From Bacteroidota bacterium (GTDB lineage Bacteria > Bacteroidota > Rhodothermia > Rhodothermales > Bin80), in assembly GCA_026702635.1 (NCBI GenBank), contig JAPPBZ010000011.1, positions 1 through 8,556 of the forward strand: a DNA stretch of 8,556 nucleotides. The letters are read 5' to 3'. A model generated the notes under the pieces. That model saw only the letters and a list, made by a program, of their open reading frames with translations. It did no database searches and was not told where the DNA came from. How positions within the stretch are numbered: the stretch's first letter is position 1; every line of letters starts with the position of its first letter. The position numbers and the translations under genes were made by a program. Below are positions 1-6,413 of this stretch, one piece after another.

Positions 1-560
1 AGAAGACGAGGCCAGTCAAACTTTGGGAAGTATCTGGTCTTCCAGGGATCGGAGGTGTTGGTCAGGGACAAGGTATAACCGCTACGGCCATGGAACGCCT
101 CACGGAGGTGCATCACCTGTTGACCACGCTCGGATGAAATTCCTTTGGCGAGGTTTTTTCGAACCTTCCAGTCAAATGCTGCTTTCAGTGCATTTTCGAC
201 GGCAAGTGCCCCGCCGGAAATAAAAAAGGCATAAGGTAGAGATGCAGGTTGTCCAATGCGCCCGAAGGTATTCAGGAATCGGGCCATATGCGTGGTCTGG
301 ATATCCGAATTCGCAATCTTGTTGAGTGCCGCATCCTTGATTCGCTCAAGTGCCTCTTTGTTAGATTCCAGTTTCGGGTGATTCATCCCCAGCATGCTGC
401 TGGCGAAGAAGCCAAAAAAATCCAGATATGATTTTCCAGTGACCTCGTCAATGAGCCTGACTCCCTGGCTTCGCCGCATATCTAATACGAGGGGCATCAT
501 TCCCGTAGCATTCATATGTCTGCCAAAGATATCCGGTACTTGTTCAGGGTTTATATGCAT
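1..560 (-). CDS. lat: L-lysine 6-transaminase (lysine epsilon-aminotransferase), 3' part beyond the window
   Basis: This is a PLP-dependent class III aminotransferase that moves the epsilon-amino group of L-lysine to 2-oxoglutarate, giving 2-aminoadipate 6-semialdehyde and glutamate; it acts in the cytoplasm in lysine catabolism. The minus strand reads open from ATG at 560 to the left edge, giving 186 codons of an expected roughly 440-450. The translation begins MHINPEQVPDIFGRHM and contains the lysine-transaminase hallmarks YLDFFGFFASSMLGMNHP, GGALAVENALKAAFDWKVRKN, EAFHGRSGYTLSLTNT and KTRYFPKFDWPR, which I recognise from the mycobacterial Lat family. The PLP-binding lysine lies in the missing part, so catalytic competence cannot be checked. 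The start is set by the family's usual N-terminus (a short stretch before GR) and an in-frame stop (TAA) 27 bases upstream. No clear Shine-Dalgarno precedes it. It is divergent from lipA. Family assignment is confident; which pathway it serves is not shown here. Confidence 0.9.
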   Translation of the reverse strand, partial: MHINPEQVPDIFGRHMNATGMMPLVLDMRRSQGVRLIDEVTGKSYLDFFGFFASSMLGMNHPKLESNKEALERIKDAALNKIANSDIQTTHMARFLNTFGRIGQPASLPYAFFISGGALAVENALKAAFDWKVRKNLAKGISSERGQQVMHLREAFHGRSGYTLSLTNTSDPWKTRYFPKFDWPRL

Positions 561-751
561 CGATTGTAAGGTGATTTTTAGTCAGGCCAATGGATCATTG
601 CATGCATTTGAAGGTACGCACGAAATATAATAAAACTTCCTGGTCGTTGAGTTCCAAAATCAAAAAACGCCCCTCTCTTCCTGGAGAAATTACGCTAAAA
701 AAACGTTCGGGTTTAACAGGGGATGGGGTAGACAGCTTTGTTGGATTACCC
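561..751. other. Divergent spacer between lat and lipA, with possible 5' extension of lipA
   Basis: The 191 bases between the lat start and the preferred lipA start hold no recognisable gene. The lipA frame stays open back to ATG 590, but the extra residues are basic and low in recognisable sequence (for example SSKIKKRPSLP) and look unlike a LipA N-terminus. A TATAAT lies at 626-631 on the plus strand without a well-spaced -35 partner. TATATTTC on the minus strand (622-629) is one base off the Bacteroidota box TAnnTTTG and could serve lat. CAGCTTTG at 733-740 is one base off the same box on the plus strand, only about 12 bases before GTG 752. None of these is strong enough to call as a promoter. 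Confidence 0.4.
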
Positions 752-1609
752 GTGATTGAAGCCGCACCACGGGCACGGCGCCCTGATTGGCTGCGTGTGA
801 AACTTCCGTATGGCCCGGTATATCGGAAACTGGTAGATCTGATAGAGGACCACGATTTGCATACGGTATGCCAAAGTGCTCGCTGTCCGAATATGGGCGA
901 ATGCTGGACCGCAGGCACGGCGACATTTATGATCCTCGGGAATGTATGCACACGCTCCTGTGGGTTCTGCGCAGTTCAGACGGGACGACCAGAGCCTGGA
1001 TTGGATTACGATGAACCGCGCCGCGTGGCAGATGCTGCACGGATCATGGAACTCAAACATGTGGTCGTGACCTCTGTCAATCGTGACGAGAGAAAAGATG
1101 GAGGAGCACCCATTTTTGCTGAAACCATTCGTCGGATCCGTGAAGAAATTCCAGGCTGTACGGTGGAGGTATTGATTCCCGACTTTCGGGGTATATGGGA
1201 CGCATTGCAAATCGTTTTGGATGAGCGTCCAGATATCCTGAATCACAATGTGGAGAGTGTTCCGAGACTCTATCGCCGGGTTCGTCCACAGGCAGACTAT
1301 GAACGCTCACTGGAGGTGCTCAGGATTTCGAAAGAGCAGGGGCTGCGCACCAAGAGCGGTATTATGGTCGGGCTCGGTGAAACGAGTGAGGAAGTGCTGG
1401 AGCTGATGGACGATTTCGTACGGGTAGGAGTGGACGTGATGACCATCGGACAGTACCTGCAGCCGACACGGATGCACCTAGATGTAGAGGAATTTATTCA
1501 CCCGGATCAGTTTAGGTGGTACAAGGAAGTCGGGGAGGCCAAAGGGATCGAACATGTCGAGAGCGGTCCATTGGTGCGGAGTTCCTATCACGCGGAGCGC
1601 CACGTATAG
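752..1609 (+). CDS. lipA: Lipoyl synthase (radical SAM)
   Basis: LipA inserts two sulfurs into the octanoyl chain on lipoyl domains (2-oxoacid dehydrogenase E2 subunits, GcvH), using S-adenosylmethionine and two 4Fe-4S clusters in the cytoplasm. From GTG 752 the product is 285 residues, the usual size. The auxiliary-cluster cysteines sit at 40, 45 and 51 (HTVCQSARCPNMGEC), the radical SAM motif CTRSCGFC at 66-73, NHNVESVPRLYRRVRP near 164-179, KSGIMVGLGET near 201-211, and the C-terminal RSSYHA at 276-281, whose serine is a known cluster ligand. All key residues are present. The frame is open upstream to ATG 602 and ATG 590 (up to 339 residues), but the family-like sequence starts about LPVIE, right at GTG 752. 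I chose GTG because the extension has no family resemblance; a weak GGA precedes it. No lipB or lplA is visible. It is divergent from lat and convergent with the peptidase gene. Confidence 0.95.
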   Translation: MIEAAPRARRPDWLRVKLPYGPVYRKLVDLIEDHDLHTVCQSARCPNMGECWTAGTATFMILGNVCTRSCGFCAVQTGRPEPGLDYDEPRRVADAARIMELKHVVVTSVNRDERKDGGAPIFAETIRRIREEIPGCTVEVLIPDFRGIWDALQIVLDERPDILNHNVESVPRLYRRVRPQADYERSLEVLRISKEQGLRTKSGIMVGLGETSEEVLELMDDFVRVGVDVMTIGQYLQPTRMHLDVEEFIHPDQFRWYKEVGEAKGIEHVESGPLVRSSYHAERHV

Positions 1610-1627
1610 TCAGACGGAACCGTGCGA

Positions 1628-1657
1628 GGAACATAGACCTTTGAAGGCCTATGTTCC
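1628..1657. terminator. Hairpin between convergent lipA and M14 peptidase genes
   Basis: GGAACATAG (1628-1636) pairs perfectly with CTATGTTCC (1649-1657). Inside it, after one A-C mismatch, CCT pairs with AGG around a four-base TTGA loop, giving about 12 base pairs. It begins 18 bases after the lipA stop and ends 48 bases before the end of the peptidase gene, the classic place for a terminator shared by converging genes. Neither strand has a T-run after the stem (plus side reads CCGAATTCC), so it is not a textbook intrinsic terminator. It may act as a 3'-end stabiliser, or as a terminator in a lineage less dependent on U-tracts. Confidence 0.6.
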
Positions 1658-1705
1658 CGAATTCCTCTCATCAGTGCTACCGTAGGGATATTCCGTAGGA
1701 TACAA

Positions 1706-4324
1706 TCAGTCCATTGAAGCGGAAGTTTCATTCTCGGGACCTTGTAGGTAACCAATCATCAGCGCATTAAAGAGCAGTTTGTAAGTTGCGCGAGTCTGTC
1801 CCCTGAACTGTGGCCGGAAGCCAAAAAGGACTACATGTCCGTCACCATGAGCGACCCTGACCGCTGCTGCCTCACCACCGATAGCGCTCTCTTCCCCCAA
1901 GGCCCAACCACTCATCAGAAGATCTTCTTCAGCATATCGGGCAATCACTTCTACAGGTGGGGCAGGGCCCGGAGCCAATTCAATCCGTCCCCCTTCTTGG
2001 AGGGTTGAGCGGCGGACTGCCGAGAATGCACGACTGCGCACGAATGAAGCTGCGACTTCTGAGGGCATACCATACCCAATCGGATGCGAGGAGTCTACTT
2101 TCAGGCGTACAAGGGATCCCGGGATGAAAAATCTGGATTGGGGGATTCCGCTCACAACATTTTCTACAGGGAGCCCAAATTGATCAATGACAAAGTCGCT
2201 TGCGGCGTCTAATGCTACAAGCGTACCACCATCGGCCACGTACTTTGTCAATGCAAGAGTCCCCTCAAGTCCAAGTCCTCCGGTATATCCTTCCGGCATC
2301 ATGCCAACACGATGTCCATGCAACAGACCCTCTGTTCCCTGACTGGGAAGCAAGATCGCAGTGTAGACGGACAAATCAGAGGACCGGATATCGGCGTCAT
2401 GCAGTGTGTCAACTTCAAATGCGAAAGATTCCAGGATCCATCGCGTCCAACCTTCATCCATGTTGGCAACCCAGGTTTTATATAATCCAACGCGTGGAGC
2501 TTTGAGTTCTTGTAGTGGAGGGAGGTTGTTGGGAACCGGATGGAAATTTGTCCCTGTCCGTTCGGCAATATCTTCAAGAGCAGGATCTGATTCGATTAGA
2601 AAGGCTCCGGCGGGCCAAGCGTCTTCTCCGATCACGACAGAGTCGGTAACTATCTCCACGGTCAAACCGCTTCGAACGGCTTTGTTGATGGCATATCGGC
2701 TACGATTTGTTCTTGGGTCAATGATATACTCCTTGTGGTCCCCATCGGCAATCGTTCCTGGAGTCTGAGACAGGTTTTCTGTAATGGATACGGTTTCTAC
2801 AGTGGGGATTGTAGGCAACCGGTCAACCCGAAGTCCCATCTGAAGTGGTAGGGTCCATCCAGCCAGATCATAGGGCACGACTGGGGTGCCTCCCTCCGTT
2901 CGGCGATCAGGATAATTCTGGGTTTCTAACAGATCTTCCAGATAAGGCCTGAATGCCTGTGCCTTGGGGATGATGAAGGAGCCAGCTGCGTACGTGGTGT
3001 CCCCGACAGTAAATGATTGGCTAGCCTGCTCAATCTCGATGCCGCCGACACGTAACAAGTTGACTAGGTTTAATTCTTCTCCGGCATTCCATTGATCACT
3101 AGGAATCACGTAGGCAGCAACGGAATCAGCGGTTTCAATCGCGTCTTGTCCCATCTTCCAAATATTGTAGAGCCAGCTCTCACGACGATCTGCCGCCAAG
3201 CGCAGGACTCCCATGGAGCCGGTAATCATATACCGGACGGGGTCAGCAAAGTGGGACCAGCCCCCCTTCCATGGATTCGGATAGAAGATATTCGTTCCCG
3301 TTGTAGGATTACCTCCACTCACAAAATTAGGGATTGAGTCTGGGTCAAAGAATCGGGGACTCGGGGTCGCATGTCCTACCTCCGTCAGAATTCCCACCAT
3401 ATTGTGGAAGTAGGGAACGGTGCGCATCCCCCCGTTCCACCACATGCTGAAAATGACTCCCGATATCACACCCGGCATCTCTTTCATCGCAAATCGATTT
3501 GCCATTGCCGATCCAACAAGATTTACGGCAGTCGTAATCCCGGGGTGGATCCGGGGATTCACTGGATCTGAAAAAGGAGGAAGAAATATTCTGGTCCAAC
3601 TAGGGCTGGTTTGATGATGATTATAGACGATTTGAGGGTACCACTGATTATAGAGCACCTCCGTTACAGCTTTAGATTCAGGCATATTGTTCATGAACCA
3701 ATCCCGGTTATTATCATGCCCGACATAGTAGTGATAGAGCCAAGGCGGGCGTGTTGCTTCAAATGGGGTGCCAACCGTTCGGTCATACCAGGAAGCGATA
3801 ATATCCAGTCCATCGGGATTCATGACAGGCATCAGTAGGAGAATGACATTATCCCGAATGTGCTGCATTTCGTGAGATTCTTCCGTCGCTACCCGCCACG
3901 CGAGCAATGGGGCCATCTGCGCGCCGGCAACTTCGGTTGCATGCAGGCCTGCATCAATCCAGATGACTGCCCGTCCCTCGTTCGAAAGTACTTCCGCTTC
4001 AGCCTCGGATACTCTTCCTCGGGCAAGCGATGCACTGATCTGTTGCCAGCGATCCAGAGATGCTAGGTTTTCCTCACTCGAAATCATCAGAAGCAGTAAG
4101 GGGCGTCCGAGCACGGATGTGCCAATCTCACGGAGGATCACACGATCGCTGGCTTCTGCCAGTGCCTCGTAGTAGGAGACCATCTGGTCATATCGGGCAA
4201 GTTTATAGTCATCTCCGGGCATAAAGCCAAACACATCCTGCGGATGTGGAACTTGGCTCAGGGAGTTGGTGCAGGACAGAGCAAGCCCTACGATCAGAAA
4301 TGCGATTGTACGTAAGAACTTCAT
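1706..4324 (-). CDS. Secreted M14 zinc carboxypeptidase-like protein with C-terminal GATase-like domain
   Basis: This 872-residue exported protein belongs to the large M14 metallopeptidases common in Bacteroidota and related phyla. Residues 1-20 form a signal peptide (MKFLRTIAFLIVGLALSC). ALSC is only a weak lipobox, so it may be secreted or a lipoprotein. Zinc ligands are H128 and E131 in GLHATE, with the third in the HH pair at 236-237 (YNHHQT). NPDG is at 169-172, NNRDWF at 205-210 carries the substrate-binding Asn/Arg, and the catalytic Glu is E315 in LTEVGH. The active site therefore looks intact. Residues about 607-862 resemble the glutamine-amidotransferase-like (flavodoxin-like) domain seen C-terminal in this subgroup (YVADGGTLVALD, GHVVLFGFRPQFRGQ). 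The substrate is unknown. GTG at 4333 overlaps the sulfatase stop, but ATG 4324 gives a cleaner signal peptide and is preferred. It is co-directional with the sulfatase, 8 bases apart, so probably co-transcribed. Confidence 0.9.
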   Translation of the reverse strand: MKFLRTIAFLIVGLALSCTNSLSQVPHPQDVFGFMPGDDYKLARYDQMVSYYEALAEASDRVILREIGTSVLGRPLLLLMISSEENLASLDRWQQISASLARGRVSEAEAEVLSNEGRAVIWIDAGLHATEVAGAQMAPLLAWRVATEESHEMQHIRDNVILLLMPVMNPDGLDIIASWYDRTVGTPFEATRPPWLYHYYVGHDNNRDWFMNNMPESKAVTEVLYNQWYPQIVYNHHQTSPSWTRIFLPPFSDPVNPRIHPGITTAVNLVGSAMANRFAMKEMPGVISGVIFSMWWNGGMRTVPYFHNMVGILTEVGHATPSPRFFDPDSIPNFVSGGNPTTGTNIFYPNPWKGGWSHFADPVRYMITGSMGVLRLAADRRESWLYNIWKMGQDAIETADSVAAYVIPSDQWNAGEELNLVNLLRVGGIEIEQASQSFTVGDTTYAAGSFIIPKAQAFRPYLEDLLETQNYPDRRTEGGTPVVPYDLAGWTLPLQMGLRVDRLPTIPTVETVSITENLSQTPGTIADGDHKEYIIDPRTNRSRYAINKAVRSGLTVEIVTDSVVIGEDAWPAGAFLIESDPALEDIAERTGTNFHPVPNNLPPLQELKAPRVGLYKTWVANMDEGWTRWILESFAFEVDTLHDADIRSSDLSVYTAILLPSQGTEGLLHGHRVGMMPEGYTGGLGLEGTLALTKYVADGGTLVALDAASDFVIDQFGLPVENVVSGIPQSRFFIPGSLVRLKVDSSHPIGYGMPSEVAASFVRSRAFSAVRRSTLQEGGRIELAPGPAPPVEVIARYAEEDLLMSGWALGEESAIGGEAAAVRVAHGDGHVVLFGFRPQFRGQTRATYKLLFNALMIGYLQGPENETSASMD

Positions 4325-4332
4325 GAGATTCA

Positions 4333-5859
4333 CTATTGTCGGATGGGTGCACCACGCTCATTCGGAATGCAGGGACCGGTTGGGCGCTCATCTTCAGGGA
4401 CGGCATAGAGCTCGCGTAAGCGACTCAGTTCTGCTTTCAGCTCCACCTGGAGTTCGGAATACGCGGCATCATCATACACGCTATTCATTTCCATTGGATC
4501 GGTCTCAAGATCAAAGAGCTCCCATTCATCACGGTTATAGAAATGAATGAGTTTATGGCGATCAGTTCGAACCCCATAATGGCGCTCCACGCAGTGGTAG
4601 CCGGGATATTCGTAGTAGTGGTAATAGTGACTGGTGCGCCAGCTTTCCGGGGTTTCGCCCAGAAACAGTGGTTTGAGGCTTTCCCCTTGCATATCGCTGG
4701 GAACGCTCACGCCCGCCAAGTCGAGGAAGGTCGCTGCAAAGTCCAGATTCGACACCATCGCATTATTCACACTGCCGGATTGGATTTTTCCTGGCCAGCG
4801 AACAAGAAGTGGAGCCACCAGTGATTCTTCGTACATCCAGCGCTTATCATACCATCCATGCTCGCCCAAATACCATCCTTGGTCCGAGGAGTAGATTACG
4901 ACCGTATTCTCTTCGAGCTTTTGTTCTTCGAGATAATCCAGCAAGCGTCCAACATTGTCATCCACACCAGCTACGGTACGCAGATATTCTTTTGCATAAC
5001 GCTGATACTTCCATCGGGTCAGGTCGTCGCCTTCGAGATTTGCCTCTAGGAATTCTTCATTTCGCGGACCGTAGACTTCCTCCCATCCGACTGCCTGCTC
5101 CGCATTCATACTCCGGGGAGGTGTCAGCTTGAGGTCTTCCACATTCATGTGCCTCGCAATGGTCATGCCTTGCTCAGCTGCAGGAGATGCACGATTCGAG
5201 TAGTCATCAAACAGATTTGCGGGCTCTGGGATGTCTTCGTTTGCATACAACTCAAAGTGGTCCGGGCCCGGATGCCATTCCCGGTGGGGTGCCTTGTGCT
5301 GGTACATAAGCATAAAGGGCTTTGCAGGGTCCCGCTGTGTATCCAGCCAGTCCAGAGCTAGGTCTGTGATAATATCTGTCGTATAGCCTTCGATCTGAAT
5401 CGTATCCCCAGGAACGAGGAAGCGTGGATTGTAATAGGGTCCCTGGCCGATGAGGACTTGCCAGTGATCAAACCCGGTTGGGGCACTCTGCAGGTGCCAT
5501 TTCCCAATCATACTGGTTTGGTAGCCTGCAGCTTGCAGCAGTTTGGGGAATGTTTGCTGTGTGCCATCAAATCGGTTTCCATTGGTGAGTTGTCCATTGA
5601 GATGGCTGTGTTTCCCTGTCAGAATGACTGCGCGGCTAGGCGCACAAATCGAATTCGTGACCAGACACTGTGTAAAGCGCATGCCTTCATCAGCAATCCG
5701 ATCCAGGTTCGGCGTTTCATTTACGACTGAGCCGTAAGCGCTCAACGCCCGTGCGGTGTGGTCATCCGTGAAAATGAACACAATGTTCGGTGGCTGCTGC
5801 TCTTGCGCACACCCTGCCAACACAAAAAGAAGGAGAGGGAGAAGTTTTAGAAGTTTCAT
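4333..5859 (-). CDS. S1-family sulfatase lipoprotein
   Basis: This is a 508-residue formylglycine-dependent sulfatase that hydrolyses sulfate esters, likely on extracellular or periplasmic glycans. The N-terminus MKLLKLLPLLLFVLAGC is a lipoprotein signal with a good lipobox (LAGC, C17). The maturation motif CAPSR is at 72-76, so C72 is the predicted formylglycine. Metal and active-site residues visible are D32-D33 (FTDDH), K120 and H122 (GKWH), H188 (QHKAPH), D326-Q327 (SSDQG) and K339 (YDKRWMYEES). The C-terminal part (HYGVRTDRHKLI, WELFDLETDPMEMNSVY) is typical of the S1 fold. It resembles the N-acetylglucosamine-6-sulfatase-like (S1_11) group, but I cannot fix the substrate from sequence alone. 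No sulfatase-maturing enzyme, SusCD pair or glycoside hydrolase is in the window. It is the first gene of a likely two-gene unit with the M14 peptidase. ATG 5859 lacks a Shine-Dalgarno; a Bacteroidota-type promoter lies just upstream. Confidence 0.95.
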   Translation of the reverse strand: MKLLKLLPLLLFVLAGCAQEQQPPNIVFIFTDDHTARALSAYGSVVNETPNLDRIADEGMRFTQCLVTNSICAPSRAVILTGKHSHLNGQLTNGNRFDGTQQTFPKLLQAAGYQTSMIGKWHLQSAPTGFDHWQVLIGQGPYYNPRFLVPGDTIQIEGYTTDIITDLALDWLDTQRDPAKPFMLMYQHKAPHREWHPGPDHFELYANEDIPEPANLFDDYSNRASPAAEQGMTIARHMNVEDLKLTPPRSMNAEQAVGWEEVYGPRNEEFLEANLEGDDLTRWKYQRYAKEYLRTVAGVDDNVGRLLDYLEEQKLEENTVVIYSSDQGWYLGEHGWYDKRWMYEESLVAPLLVRWPGKIQSGSVNNAMVSNLDFAATFLDLAGVSVPSDMQGESLKPLFLGETPESWRTSHYYHYYEYPGYHCVERHYGVRTDRHKLIHFYNRDEWELFDLETDPMEMNSVYDDAAYSELQVELKAELSRLRELYAVPEDERPTGPCIPNERGAPIRQ

Positions 5860-5887
5860 GTATTTGACGGTTTATGGCCATATTCCC

Positions 5888-5918
5888 CAAACCTAAGCAT
5901 TTCCCAGCAGTATTCAGT
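5888..5918 (-). promoter_or_regulatory. Candidate Bacteroidota-type promoter for the sulfatase-peptidase unit
   Basis: On the minus strand TAGGTTTG (5895-5888) matches the Bacteroidota -7 box TAnnTTTG exactly. Nineteen bases upstream is ACTG (5918-5915), a partial match to the -33 box TTTG. Transcription would start near 5882, giving a leader of about 23 bases before ATG 5859. This is pattern matching only; no start site has been measured. Confidence 0.5.
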
Positions 5919-5921
5919 CGG

Positions 5922-5953
5922 TCTGATGGAAATATCCATCATGCTTACCTTTG
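5922..5953 (+). promoter_or_regulatory. Candidate Bacteroidota-type promoter for ndk-namZ
   Basis: TACCTTTG (5946-5953) matches TAnnTTTG exactly, and TCTG (5922-5925) lies 20 bases upstream as a three-of-four match to the -33 box TTTG. Predicted start of transcription is near 5959, giving a leader of about 23 bases before ATG 5982. The promoter abuts the opposite-facing one for the sulfatase gene with only about 3 bases between their upstream ends. Confidence 0.5.
5924..5941. repeat. Inverted repeat, possible operator inside the ndk promoter
   Basis: TGATGGA (5924-5930) and TCCATCA (5935-5941) are perfect inverted arms around a four-base AATA centre. The repeat lies between the two boxes of the candidate ndk promoter, overlaps its -33 element, and is about 6 bases from the upstream end of the opposite promoter. 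That position suits a repressor site able to affect one or both promoters. The arms could also pair as a small hairpin, but this segment would be upstream of both transcripts. Confidence 0.4.
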
Positions 5954-5981
5954 GCAAGCTTAACTGAATTCATTTCATCAA

Positions 5982-6413
5982 ATGACAAATAACCGCACAC
6001 TTGCGATCCTGAAGCCCGACTGCGTTCGCAGGTGTCTGACAGGAGAAGTACTGCGCCGGATCGAAATCGCAGGATTCAAGATTTGTGCGTTGCAGATGCA
6101 GCAACTTACACGTAACCGGGCGGAAGGATTTTATGAAGTACATCGGGAACGTCCATTTTTCAACGACCTGATCGACTTTATGACCAGCGGGCCATGTGTT
6201 CCGATTGTACTGGAGAAAAGAGACGCCGTAGAACGCTTTCGAGCTTTTATTGGAGCCACCGATCCAGAGCAGGCAGACAAGGGAACCATCCGGAGGCTTT
6301 TTGCAGACAGCAAAGCGGAGAATATCGTCCATGGTTCGGATTCACTGGAAAATGCACAAAAAGAAATTGCATATTTTTTCGGAGAGTCGGGCATTCCTGC
6401 TGATGCTGGATGA
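5982..6413 (+). CDS. ndk: Nucleoside diphosphate kinase
   Basis: Ndk transfers the gamma-phosphate of ATP to other nucleoside diphosphates through a phosphohistidine intermediate, balancing (d)NTP pools in the cytoplasm. The product is 143 residues, the normal bacterial length. The family opening TLAILKPD is at 6-13, the active-site stretch NIVHGSDS at 114-121 has catalytic H117, and the conserved Y51, R86, T93, R104 (GTIRR) and N114 nucleotide-binding positions are all present. Two unusual cysteines occur in KPDCVRRCLTG (14 and 18), where Ala and Gly are common; they are not catalytic. No Shine-Dalgarno is evident; a Bacteroidota-type promoter and a short leader precede ATG 5982. Its stop overlaps the namZ start (ATGA), implying co-transcription and translational coupling. 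Confidence 0.97.
   Translation: MTNNRTLAILKPDCVRRCLTGEVLRRIEIAGFKICALQMQQLTRNRAEGFYEVHRERPFFNDLIDFMTSGPCVPIVLEKRDAVERFRAFIGATDPEQADKGTIRRLFADSKAENIVHGSDSLENAQKEIAYFFGESGIPADAG

Noticed and set aside
23..630. Short plus-strand frames at the left end
   Set aside because: The region up to 560 is coding on the minus strand for lysine 6-transaminase.
626..631. TATAAT as a lipA promoter
   Set aside because: No -35 element at a sensible distance (candidates give 12- or 22-base spacing) and the sequence is AT-rich by nature.
595..1310. Minus-strand open frames inside lipA (for example 595-951, 746-1246)
   Set aside because: They are antisense to a clear lipA coding frame, show no family resemblance and are rich in Cys, His and Arg as shadow frames are.
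1680..1699. Direct repeat CCGTAGG twice, 13 bases apart
   Set aside because: Only two 7-base copies in a short spacer, with no further units; likely chance.
2200..5737. Many plus-strand open frames inside the peptidase and sulfatase genes
   Set aside because: They lie opposite two well-supported genes with intact motifs and give no recognisable protein.
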